From NCBI GenBank assembly GCA_017650905.1, contig JAGCDZ010000080.1, positions 1 to 32,264 on the forward strand: a stretch of DNA of 32,264 nt, given 5' to 3'. The notes beneath the pieces are model-generated. The model searched no databases. It had not been told where the DNA came from and saw only the letters and a program-made list of their open reading frames with translations. The position numbers and the translations under genes were made by a program. The stretch is from Prevotella sp. (lineage in GTDB: Bacteria > Bacteroidota > Bacteroidia > Bacteroidales > Bacteroidaceae). Positions 25,284 through 32,244 of the stretch are shown piece by piece. Position 1 is the stretch's first letter. The number at the start of each line of letters is the position of its first letter.

Positions 25284-27884
25284 TCAGTCAAGATCAACAA
25301 CGGTAATGCCCGCCCCACCGAACTGAACATGCTCGTCGCGGAAGTGCGAGACATTGGGAATTGTGGCCAGATATTGGCGTATCAACTGACGCAGGATTCC
25401 CGAGCCTGTGCCATGTAAAATCCTCACCCTCGATACGCCCACGAGGATGGCATCATCAATATAATAAGTGATGGCATTGATGGCCTCGTCGCCCCGCATG
25501 CCACGCACATCGATGTCTTGTTTGAAGTTCAGTTTACGGGTGTCAATCACATTGCGGGTATCCTTCGATGCATTGCCATAGGCACCTACGATATTCGCAT
25601 TGCGCTCTTCCTGCTTCGAGGCCTGCTGTTTGGGCATTTCCGCATGTTCCAGTCGCTCGGCACGCATCTTCGTCTTCATCCCTCCGAAGATTACTGTGGC
25701 CATCTTGCCGTCAATGCTCTCAATCGTCCCAACGCTCGTAAGGCCCTTAATCCTCACCGTATCGCCAGGACTCATTGGGGACGGTTCTGACTGAGTCTTT
25801 GGTTTCAAGGACTCAGTCAGAACCGTCCCTTGTGAGTTCTTCTTCTGAGCCTTCTCGGCCTTACGCTTCTCACGTCGTTCCTTACGCTCCTGCAACTGAC
25901 GGATTTTCTTTTCAATCATCTCGTCGTTGGCACGGGTATCGATGGAGTCGAGTTCTTCCTTAAAGGTGTTCAGTTCCTCACGAGCCAGTCGCGTACGCTC
26001 CTTTTCAGCCTGCGCCTCACGTATCTCGCGAATCACGTTTTCTATCTTCTTATTGCTCTCACGCAACAGTTCCTCAGCCTCTTCCTTGGCCTTGCGTAAT
26101 ATCTCCTTGCGCTGACGTTCAATCTCCGAGAGTTCGTCCTCATAGCGGGTTATCTTGTTCTCCAGCGACTTCTCATGCTGGTGGATAGTCTGACGCTTAC
26201 CCTCCCAATAACGCTTGTCGCGCACGATATCCTGTAGATACTTATCGCTCTGGATATACTCCGAACCCACGATGTCCGAAGCGTCCTTGATCACCTCCTC
26301 AGGCAGTCCCGTCTTGCGGGCAATCTCGATGGCAAACGAGCTACCGGGCTGGCCGATGCTTAATTGGAACAGGGCCTGCATCTGGTTGCGGTCGTAGAGC
26401 ATTGCTCCGTTCACCACACCCTCGTGATCCTCGGCAAAGTGCTTCAGGTTCTGATAGTGGGTGGTAATCACACCGAAGGCCTTCTTCAGCCACAACTGCT
26501 TCAACACAGCCTCCGCTATGGCACCGCCGATGCCAGGCTCTGTACCGCCTCCAAACTCGTCGATTAATAATAAGGTATGCGCATTGGCCTGCTTCATCAT
26601 GTTCTTCATATTCAGCAGATGTGAGGAATAGGTCGAGAGGTCGTTCTCGATGCTCTGCTCATCACCGATGTCGATCATGATGCTGTCAAACATACCCGTC
26701 GTCGAGCGGTCGCCTATGGGGATGGCCAATCCGCATTGCAGCATATACTGTAGCAGTCCCACAGTCTTCAGACACACGGATTTTCCACCCGCATTCGGTC
26801 CGGAGATTATCAAGAGACGGCCTAAGTTCTTACTTCTCCCCTCTTCCACCTTATTTCCACCTTCCAGGCGAATATCCAATGGCACCACCGTCTTCTCCTG
26901 CTTTTCCAGCGACAATTGCAGCAACGGATGTATAGCGCGAATCCAGTCGATCATGGGTTCATCCTTCACTTCCGGCTCGAAAGCCTTGGTCAGTTTAGCC
27001 AGTTCGGCCTTCGCATATATCAGGTCTATTTGTGCCAGGAAGTCGTATGAGTTGAGTATCTCTATCACGTTCGGCCTGAGTTCGTCGGAGAACACCGTGA
27101 GGATGCGGACGATCTCGCGACGTTCAGCAGCCTCGAGTTCTCTGACCTTATTGTTGGCTTCCACCACCTCTGTCGGTTCTATAAACACCGTCTTTCCTGA
27201 GGCAGACTCATCGTGTACGATACCACTGATCTTACGCTTCACGCCAGGCGAAACGGGTATTACCAGTCGGCCGTCACGGACGGCAGGCGTCACATCCTTG
27301 TCCACCAATCCGTCTTTCTGAGCAGCATGTAAGATTGTATATAAGGTACGCGATATCGAGCCCTCCATCTTCGAAAGATCATGACGGATGCCGGCCAGCG
27401 TCATCGAGGCAGAATCCTTGATTTTTCCGAATTTGTCGAGGATGGAGTCTATGCGACGAATGATAGCGGGGAAGGTGGTCACGCCCTCCGTCAACCGATG
27501 CAGAGCCGGGTACGGATAATATATTTCGCCACTGGCCGTTTCCTCAGCACCACGTTCCAGAAACTTCACAATATTGGCAATCGTCTCCAGCGAGCGCCGC
27601 AAGTCCCACACTTCGTTCTCCTCCAGATGGGTGTTTTCCAATCGGATGCGTTTGATGCTCTCGCGTACATCGAAGAAATACTGCATCGGAAAATTGTCCG
27701 ACTCTTCCTGCAGACGACGGAATTCGCGCACTTGCGAGAGCCATTCGTTCACCACATCGGCATCAGTGGAAAAGGCAATTTCGTTTACCTTTTCCTTACC
27801 CAGCGTGCTCAGGCAACGGGCCTTCAACAGCTCACGTATCTCGTCGAATCCTATCTTTTGTTCGAAGTAGTTCGGATAAATCAC
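25284..27884 (-). CDS. mutS2: MutS2 (Smr-domain DNA/ribosome-acting MutS paralogue)
   Basis: The 866-residue protein starts at a GTG at 27884 (VIYPNYFEQKIGFDEI, matching the MIYPxxFEQKIGFD start of homologues). The MutS core and ATPase carry Walker A GPNAGGKS (362-369) and DEFGGGTEP (442-450). A long charged coiled coil follows (about 565-680), then a KOW-like segment, then the C-terminal Smr nuclease domain with DVRGMRGDEAI and HGTGSG. MutS2 acts on branched DNA or on stalled ribosomes, not in mismatch repair. The open frame extends to 27977, but the added residues are promoter sequence. Residues 686-702 (GTVLTESLKPKTQSEPS) are encoded by a large palindrome. A weak TTGTTG/CAACAA hairpin lies downstream at 25234-25253. 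Confidence 0.9.
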   Translation of the reverse strand: MIYPNYFEQKIGFDEIRELLKARCLSTLGKEKVNEIAFSTDADVVNEWLSQVREFRRLQEESDNFPMQYFFDVRESIKRIRLENTHLEENEVWDLRRSLETIANIVKFLERGAEETASGEIYYPYPALHRLTEGVTTFPAIIRRIDSILDKFGKIKDSASMTLAGIRHDLSKMEGSISRTLYTILHAAQKDGLVDKDVTPAVRDGRLVIPVSPGVKRKISGIVHDESASGKTVFIEPTEVVEANNKVRELEAAERREIVRILTVFSDELRPNVIEILNSYDFLAQIDLIYAKAELAKLTKAFEPEVKDEPMIDWIRAIHPLLQLSLEKQEKTVVPLDIRLEGGNKVEEGRSKNLGRLLIISGPNAGGKSVCLKTVGLLQYMLQCGLAIPIGDRSTTGMFDSIMIDIGDEQSIENDLSTYSSHLLNMKNMMKQANAHTLLLIDEFGGGTEPGIGGAIAEAVLKQLWLKKAFGVITTHYQNLKHFAEDHEGVVNGAMLYDRNQMQALFQLSIGQPGSSFAIEIARKTGLPEEVIKDASDIVGSEYIQSDKYLQDIVRDKRYWEGKRQTIHQHEKSLENKITRYEDELSEIERQRKEILRKAKEEAEELLRESNKKIENVIREIREAQAEKERTRLAREELNTFKEELDSIDTRANDEMIEKKIRQLQERKERREKRKAEKAQKKNSQGTVLTESLKPKTQSEPSPMSPGDTVRIKGLTSVGTIESIDGKMATVIFGGMKTKMRAERLEHAEMPKQQASKQEERNANIVGAYGNASKDTRNVIDTRKLNFKQDIDVRGMRGDEAINAITYYIDDAILVGVSRVRILHGTGSGILRQLIRQYLATIPNVSHFRDEHVQFGGAGITVVDLD
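25778..25829. repeat. REP-like perfect palindrome inside mutS2
   Basis: Two perfect 20-base arms (25778-25797, 25810-25829) flank 12 bases that can pair further, giving a stem of about 25 pairs with a four-base loop. The arm begins GGGACGGTTCTGACTG. It lies in the linker between the coiled coil and the Smr domain and keeps the reading frame. Confidence 0.85.
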
Positions 27885-27888
27885 GCTG

Positions 27889-27920
27889 CAAAGGTAGTGC
27901 AAACCGAGCGAAATACCAAA
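27889..27920 (-). promoter_or_regulatory. Promoter of mutS2
   Basis: On the minus strand TTTG (27917-27920), 20 bases, TACCTTTG (27889-27896). The -7 box ends only four bases before the GTG start, so the transcript would be leaderless or nearly so. Confidence 0.8.
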
Positions 27921-28031
27921 GAAAAAAACAATTTTCTTTTGATTTCCGAGGTGCAGCCTACCTTCGAGCATCCTCAAAGGTACGAATAAGTGAGCGATTT
28001 TCCAAATAATTTATAAAAAGTTGCCTAAAAA

Positions 28032-28063
28032 TTTGTTCAATTCCAAAAAAAGCACTACCTTTG
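28032..28063 (+). promoter_or_regulatory. Promoter of tRNA-Ser
   Basis: TTTG (28032-28035), 20 bases, TACCTTTG (28056-28063), followed by the same CACCCGCTT as at the initiator tRNA promoter. Confidence 0.85.
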
Positions 28064-28090
28064 CACCCGCTTTTGAGACAAACGAGCACT

Positions 28091-28175
28091 GGAGAGATGG
28101 TAGAGTGGTCGATTACAGTAGTCTTGAAAACTACCGTACCGAGAGGTACCGGGGGTTCGAATCCCTCTCTCTCCG
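28091..28175 (+). tRNA. tRNA-Ser (anticodon TGA)
   Basis: Class II tRNA. Acceptor GGAGAGA pairs with TCTCTCC, discriminator G at 28175. The anticodon loop CTTGAAA has TGA at 28125-28127, closed by GTAGT/ACTAC. A long variable arm is GTACC-GAGA-GGTAC and the T loop is TTCGAAT. CCA is not encoded. It is the probable attachment site of the element that follows. Confidence 0.95.
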
Positions 28176-28253
28176 CTGAGAGCAAAATTGATGACTTTTA
28201 GGGTAGTCAATCAAAGTTCAACCCAAATAAGTCATTAAGTTGCCAAAAAACAG

Positions 28254-28288
28254 AAAAGCGTTGTAAGTCTTTGATTTACAACGCTTTT
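28254..28288 (+). terminator. Strong terminator after tRNA-Ser
   Basis: A perfect 13-pair stem (28254-28266 with 28276-28288, core AAAAGCGTTGTAA) with a nine-base loop ends in TTTTATTTT. It isolates tRNA transcription from the element. Confidence 0.85.
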
Positions 28289-28381
28289 ATTTTGCATTAA
28301 AAGTATCCTTCTCTACTTTTGAATGATGGAGTGACCATCGTTTGACTACCTGAAAAGGGATTAAATAGTCATCTGTTAGTC

Positions 28382-28564
28382 AGTCTTGTGTTACACGTAG
28401 TGTTACACTTTTTGTGCTACATATAAATGTAACACAAGACTACAAAATGACTACAATATTGACTTCGCTAAATCTTTGAGCGTTAAATATTTATGTTTAA
28501 CTTTGCAGCTTGTTTCGAGCACGCAAAAGTGGTTTGATTCTGAGTGTGTTCTGTAACACAAGAC
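28382..28564. repeat. Cluster of TTGTGTTACA-type sites, candidate integrase arm sites
   Basis: AGTCTTGTGTTACA at 28382-28395 and its exact inverse at 28428-28441 flank TGTTACA (28401-28407) and TTGTGCTACA (28412-28421). A further inverted copy of 13 bases is at 28552-28564. A second motif, TGACTAC or its inverse, occurs at 28203, 28343, 28366, 28377, 28439 and 28448 (the third, fourth and fifth shortened by one base). Such mixed direct and inverted sites beside an integrase gene fit arm-type and accessory-factor sites. Confidence 0.65.
28475..28505 (+). promoter_or_regulatory. Integrase promoter
   Basis: TTTG (28475-28478), 19 bases, TAACTTTG (28498-28505). The expected leader is about 95 bases and contains one of the repeated sites (28552-28564), so integrase binding could feed back on its own expression. 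Confidence 0.82.
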
Positions 28565-28604
28565 ATCCATTGGGGCAAGAATAACTGCATAAAAGATTTA
28601 TCGT

Positions 28605-29828
28605 ATGAAGGTGAAATTGAAAATCTCGTTCTATCTGCGAGCGAACTACTTTAACAGACTGGGAGAATCACCCATTAACATAAGGGTATTCTTGAATGGT
28701 GAGAAAAGATATTTCGGTTCTACAGGATTCTTCGTAAACCGGGATATGTGGGACAATAATGCCGACCGTGTTATAGGTCGTACTCCAAGTGCACGAACCA
28801 TCAACATGGCTCTTAATGAGATAGAGCTTAAAATCCGTGACATAGTCAGGTCTCGTGAAGGAGATAGTGGCTTTACTGTTGAGAAGCTTTATAGCCTCTA
28901 TGCAGGCAAGGACAAGACAATAACTAACTTCGTCGATTTCTTTGAGGATTTCATTGAGAGTGTCGAGCAGCAGATTGGGCATGGTAAATCTGCCGCCACA
29001 GCACAGAAATACAAAACCACGAAGAAGCATTTCCTAAGTTTCTTGAAGAGCAAGCATGGCTGGACTTCAGTTTCTCCTTTTGATGTGACTCCTGCCTTAA
29101 TCTCAGATTTTGGCATCTATCTTCGAACCATTGGTGGTATGCAGGAGAATACAGCAACCAAAACTCTGAAGACATTGAAAACCGTAACGATTCAAGCTCA
29201 GAAGGTAGGATTTTTGGATCACGACCCGTTCATCAATTTAAGATTTCATCTAAAACCTGTTGACAGAGGATTTCTTACTGAAGAAGAGATTGAAGTCCTG
29301 ATGTCAAAACAGTTCGACGTTAAGCGTCTTGAACATGTTCGTGACATATTTGTGTTCTCATGTTTCACAGGTCTTGCATATATAGATGTTTCCAATCTTA
29401 CTGAAGAGAACATTGTTACCCTCGGTGGGACAGATTGGATTATGACCAAAAGACAAAAAACGAGCATTACGGAGAATGTACCGATACTCGATGTTGCAAG
29501 GGAAATTATAAACAAATACCATTCGTCAGCTGACAGGAACGGTCGTCTGCTGCCAATACTCTCAAATCAGAAGATGAATGCCTATTTAAAGGAAATAGCC
29601 GATTTGTGCGGCATAAAGAAACGTCTCTCCTATCACATGGCCAGACATACTTATGCCACCCTGCTACTTTCCAAAGGCGTACCAATGGAAACAGTTTCAA
29701 AGCTTCTTGGGCACACCAACATCAAAACCACGCAAATATACGCCCGAATCACCAATAAAAAGATTGAACAGGATGTTATGCGTGTTGCAGACCAGCTGAA
29801 TGCATTTAGCAATTTTGGCAAAGTATAG
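28605..29828 (+). CDS. Tyrosine recombinase/integrase (Bacteroidetes mobile-element type)
   Basis: The 407-residue protein has an N-terminal arm-binding domain (about 1-95), a SAM-like core-binding domain (about 105-205) and a C-terminal catalytic domain (about 222-390). Catalytic residues visible are Lys282 or Lys285, HMAR with His344 and Arg347, His370 in LLGHT, and the nucleophile Tyr379 in TTQIYAR. The first catalytic arginine is absent: the segment FTGLAYIDVSNL has Ala258 where TGxR is usual, as known for IntDOT-like enzymes of this phylum. It is expected to insert and excise the element at tRNA-Ser. It is followed by a strong terminator, so it is monocistronic. Confidence 0.92.
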   Translation: MKVKLKISFYLRANYFNRLGESPINIRVFLNGEKRYFGSTGFFVNRDMWDNNADRVIGRTPSARTINMALNEIELKIRDIVRSREGDSGFTVEKLYSLYAGKDKTITNFVDFFEDFIESVEQQIGHGKSAATAQKYKTTKKHFLSFLKSKHGWTSVSPFDVTPALISDFGIYLRTIGGMQENTATKTLKTLKTVTIQAQKVGFLDHDPFINLRFHLKPVDRGFLTEEEIEVLMSKQFDVKRLEHVRDIFVFSCFTGLAYIDVSNLTEENIVTLGGTDWIMTKRQKTSITENVPILDVAREIINKYHSSADRNGRLLPILSNQKMNAYLKEIADLCGIKKRLSYHMARHTYATLLLSKGVPMETVSKLLGHTNIKTTQIYARITNKKIEQDVMRVADQLNAFSNFGKV

Positions 29829-29866
29829 CTGTTCTATAGCCAGGACTTCTGTATTTTACTTGTTAC

Positions 29867-29905
29867 TCCCATCAGACATGATAAAAAGTCTGGTGGGATT
29901 TTTTC
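29867..29905 (+). terminator. Terminator of the integrase gene
   Basis: TCCCATCAGAC (29867-29877) pairs with GTCTGGTGGGA (29888-29898) with one wobble, then six T. Confidence 0.88.
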
Positions 29906-30031
29906 TGTCCAAAAGAAAAAACAAATTCCACTCCATATATTTGTTTGGTTTGCTCTGTTTATATAATACAGAAGATTGGAGTAAACAAACGAACATATTT
30001 TTGTCCAAAATCATTTGTGTATATAATCACA

Positions 30032-30202
30032 ATGGACAAAACTAAACCAAACCATCGAACAATAGTTTTTTTCTTTTCGCAAGCAGTAGTTTTGCTATTG
30101 TGCCTGTACTTTGTTAAGGATAATGTCTGCCGTTTCTGCTTTCGTGAGTCGATGAAATTAGGTTGCAAAGGTAACTGTTGTTCCTTCATCTACCCAAGGT
30201 GA
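30032..30202 (+). CDS. Doubtful small membrane protein with Cys-rich tail
   Basis: A 56-residue ORF starting MDKTKPNHRT has one hydrophobic stretch (about 11-29, IVFFFSQAVVLLLCLYFV) and then five Cys (CRFCFRES, GCKGNCC). I recognise no family. No promoter box is seen before it. It could be chance in AT-rich sequence. The combination of basic start, one membrane span and cysteine tail is the only argument for it. Confidence 0.25.
   Translation: MDKTKPNHRTIVFFFSQAVVLLLCLYFVKDNVCRFCFRESMKLGCKGNCCSFIYPR
30166..30197 (-). promoter_or_regulatory. Orphan minus-strand promoter-like site
   Basis: On the minus strand TTG (30195-30197), 21 bases, TACCTTTG (30166-30173). It would transcribe leftward from about 30158 toward the integrase 3' end, antisense to the small ORF, with no convincing gene downstream. 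Confidence 0.45.
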
Positions 30203-30356
30203 TCCATTGGTATGACTCAAAATCTCCACACCATACGGGTTGTATTTGGAGCCATAACCTTGTGCTGATGGTTACAACACCTTATGAAGCAACATAATTT
30301 CTAATCACTCCCGAAAGTAGAGAAATCTACAGTAGGGAAATAAAAACTTCAAGATT

Positions 30357-30950
30357 ATGGCAAATATCGCAACAACCAACTACAAGGTGACACAGACAGG
30401 CTCATGCAAGGCATTGAAAGACCTGTGGAGCACACTCCAAAAGATGGAGGTGAACAGTAAGAACATCTGGCTCTACCAGTTGGCAGAGCACTATGGCATC
30501 GACTATGAGAAGAAGGGTGTCAGCGTCAGGGGGCACATCTATTGGGCAGAATTTGAGGCAGAAGAAGCCAATGACTACTATCTGCTATCTTTTGACACAG
30601 AAAGCGCGTGGGATGCTTGCTCGGAGTTATTCGAGGAAATAAACCATGTGCTTGGCGACCAACTTTCTATATCGTACAGAGTTTGTGAATGTGGCTGTGA
30701 GGTCTATTATGTGCATGATGAGTGTGACTTCTTCCCTGAAGAGGTAGCAGTCAGTTCAAGCGGAGAACCATTCGAGGATGCTTGTGATGACATCTACACC
30801 ACCCTTAAAGATGCTATCAATGAATGGTGTGAGAAGATGAACATCAAGCAAGGTGAGCGAACCGATGAGGAAATGATGAACTTCATCAACGAGTATGAGT
30901 ATGACGATGATGATACCTACTTCTACATCCGTCAATTTACATTTGAATAA
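30357..30950 (+). CDS. Acidic hypothetical protein of the integrative element
   Basis: The 197-residue protein is strongly acidic (many Glu/Asp, with EYEYDDDDTYFY near the end) and has no signal peptide or membrane span. The middle (LLSFDTESAWDACSELFEEI, then SYRVCECGCEVYYVHDE) has a beta-alpha-beta pattern like the YubB/Api92 ferredoxin-like domains found on plasmids and phages, but this is a weak resemblance. Its acidity would also suit a DNA-mimic or anti-restriction role, which is speculation. It is followed by a short ORF on the same strand. Translation probably starts at the ATG at 30357; no Shine-Dalgarno site is seen. Confidence 0.7.
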   Translation: MANIATTNYKVTQTGSCKALKDLWSTLQKMEVNSKNIWLYQLAEHYGIDYEKKGVSVRGHIYWAEFEAEEANDYYLLSFDTESAWDACSELFEEINHVLGDQLSISYRVCECGCEVYYVHDECDFFPEEVAVSSSGEPFEDACDDIYTTLKDAINEWCEKMNIKQGERTDEEMMNFINEYEYDDDDTYFYIRQFTFE

Positions 30951-31011
30951 CTAACCTGCGGTGGTATGGCTCAAAACCGATGGCATACCATCGCACAACC
31001 TCCAAACCATT

Positions 31012-31188
31012 ATGTACACAGATGAAGATAATAATTCCGATATGATAGGAGCATTTTGTGAACTCCTATTCCCATGGAAAGGTCATAGCAACGGCATCAT
31101 CGTTGATGACTACGGCACTGAATGGCTTGTTCAGTTGACCAACGGCAAAGAAGTCCCTGTTTATAAAGACGAAGTTTTCATTGTATAG
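31012..31188 (+). CDS. Small hypothetical protein of the integrative element
   Basis: A 58-residue ORF (MYTDEDNNSDMIGAF..., then LFPWKGHSNGIIVDDYGTEWLVQLTNGKEVPVYKDEVFIV in part) ends in a compact beta-rich segment that looks like a small SH3-like or barrel fold. I know no named family. The frame is open from a GTG at 30961 (75 residues), which cannot be excluded. It lies 61 bases (or 10 with the GTG start) after the acidic protein gene and probably shares its transcript. Confidence 0.6.
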   Translation: MYTDEDNNSDMIGAFCELLFPWKGHSNGIIVDDYGTEWLVQLTNGKEVPVYKDEVFIV

Positions 31189-31293
31189 ATTTTTGAGAGT
31201 CCATCTGTCGCATTTGACATTTGGGCTCTCTTTCTTTTGGACGGCAAAAACTGTTGTAGTTCCACTTGTGGTTTGGAGAGCAATTCTGCAAAT

Positions 31294-31330
31294 GATGATT
31301 CGATGATGATTTCAATCACCATCAAATCAT
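31294..31330 (+). repeat. 37-base direct repeat, copy A
   Basis: Differs from copy B (31411-31447) at 2 of 37 positions. It contains TGATGATTT (31304-31312) and its inverse AAATCATCA (31324-31332), so each copy is also an imperfect palindrome. Confidence 0.85.
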
Positions 31331-31410
31331 CATAAAAGTGACTAATTTAAGCCAGCTTTTCTACCAAAGAAGCTGTTCAAGTTACCCTTATAAGCTTATT
31401 TTGGAAATTT

Positions 31411-31447
31411 GATGATTCCGTGATGATTTCAATCACCATCAAATCAT
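31411..31447 (+). repeat. 37-base direct repeat, copy B
   Basis: Starts 117 bases after copy A. The core palindrome is ATGATTT/AAATCAT here. Confidence 0.85.
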
Positions 31448-31469
31448 TAGTTCTAATATCTGGCTTGGC

Positions 31470-31513
31470 GTACAAATCTACCACATTCTTTCGTTGATGT
31501 AGTAGATTTGTAC
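31470..31513. repeat. 12-base perfect inverted repeat (large hairpin)
   Basis: GTACAAATCTAC (31470-31481) and GTAGATTTGTAC (31502-31513). After one mismatch a further four pairs (ACAT/ATGT) extend the stem. There is no T-run after it, so it is not an ordinary terminator. Confidence 0.85.
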
Positions 31514-31650
31514 AAGAACCTTTATATGTTGAGTGTTTTCGGTGCAATGCTATCAATACTCGGATTTAGATTTCACCCACAATACTCAATAAGCCTCTTA
31601 TAATCCGTTTGGGAAGAAAACCGTCATTTTCATATTCTATTCTTTCTCTT

Positions 31651-31710
31651 GGAAAGGAAAGGCTTACTTAACCTTCTTCTTCGAGTTCATTCTTTTCCTC
31701 TTTCCTTTCC
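31651..31710. repeat. 11-base inverted repeat of purine/pyrimidine tracts
   Basis: GGAAAGGAAAG (31651-31661) and CTTTCCTTTCC (31700-31710) are exact inverses with 38 bases between. They coincide with the 3' end of the basic ORF on the minus strand. Confidence 0.7.
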
Positions 31711-31906
31711 TGCAGGAGTTCTCACGTAGCTGTCTTCCAGACCGTCTTGCTAAACATCCTAATCGCTTTTGCCCTATCTTCTGTTGTAACCTACCACTGC
31801 ATTGCCTCTTTAGCATGTCAATGGGCATCCTTCGTTTACCATACTTCCTGATGAATATGAATGATACGCTATATCTTCGCTTTGTTCTTCTCGGTCTGAT
31901 AACCAT
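31664..31906 (-). CDS. Doubtful small, very basic protein
   Basis: An 80-residue minus-strand ORF (MVIRPRRTKRRYSVSFIF...) has about one third Lys/Arg along its length and ends NSKKKVK. A promoter-like TAACTTTG lies upstream at 32036-32043. Such composition fits a nucleic-acid-binding protein, but it can also arise by chance from purine-rich sequence. A 103-residue ORF on the opposite strand (31815-32126) overlaps it; at most one is likely real. I recognise no family. Confidence 0.3.
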   Translation of the reverse strand: MVIRPRRTKRRYSVSFIFIRKYGKRRMPIDMLKRQCSGRLQQKIGQKRLGCLARRSGRQLRENSCRKGKRKRMNSKKKVK

Positions 31907-32244
31907 GACGTGCCACCAACGAGCAGTTGACTGTCGAGCATCCTCCTTATCGTATCTGTCACTGAATTGTTCTTATTCCGACTTCCTCATTTATGCCTTT
32001 TCCGGGCGAAGCGAGTACACTTACTTTTTCCGTCGCAAAGTTAGTGCAAGCCGTATTCTGCAAGTACCAGGTGCCTTATTCCTCGGATTTTTTCAAAAAC
32101 TTTTTGCCGTCTGTGCCAGCCAATAAAAACTTTTCCAGGCCCAAGGGTGAAATAATTCGGTAATTCCTTGCATTCCCATACTTCCCTTGCCAACTCTTAA
32201 AGCAACGTAAAAAATAAATGTTTCACTTCTAAAAATTCAAAAAA
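31907..32244. other. 338 bases upstream of the last partial gene, no clear coding content
   Basis: AT-rich toward its end, with the minus-strand promoter-like site at 32036-32063. The final 100 bases probably hold the leader and promoter of the gene starting at 32245, though no full TAnnTTTG box is visible on the plus strand. Confidence 0.5.
32036..32063 (-). promoter_or_regulatory. Weak minus-strand promoter-like site
   Basis: TAACTTTG (32036-32043) on the minus strand, with a TTG 17 bases upstream (32061-32063), slightly short of the 19-21 spacing. It would read toward the basic ORF. Confidence 0.4.

Larger units (their letters stand above)
28176..28604 (+). other. 429-base noncoding region between tRNA-Ser and the integrase
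   Basis: No gene is seen. It holds a strong terminator (28254-28288), a cluster of repeated motifs (28203-28564) and the integrase promoter (28475-28505). Confidence 0.75.
29829..30356 (+). other. 528-base, largely noncoding, AT-rich region
   Basis: Contains the integrase terminator, an 8-base inverted repeat AAACAAAT/ATTTGTTT (29919-29926, 29939-29946), a doubtful small membrane-protein ORF, a minus-strand promoter-like site and a GAAA-tetraloop hairpin GTAGA/TCTAC at 30317-30330 just before the next gene. No recognisable gene family. Confidence 0.6.
31189..31663 (+). other. Noncoding region with iteron-like repeats and a large inverted repeat
   Basis: No gene is seen. It holds two 37-base direct repeats and a 12-base inverted repeat, described separately. 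The rest is AT-rich with no recognisable signal. Confidence 0.65.

Noticed and set aside
27885-27977. 31-residue N-terminal extension of MutS2
   Set aside because: It contains the promoter boxes, and homologues begin at the VIYPNYFEQ segment.
30208-31012. Duplicated leader GGTATG(A/G)CTCAAAA at 30208 and 30964
   Set aside because: Similarity covers only about 15 bases and falls off quickly; probably chance.
31294-31447. CRISPR array
   Set aside because: Only two repeat copies with a long spacer of 80 bases, internal palindromes and no cas genes.
31815-32126. 103-residue plus-strand ORF in the island
   Set aside because: No recognisable domain, overlaps the basic ORF on the other strand and lacks a promoter; kept only as a note.
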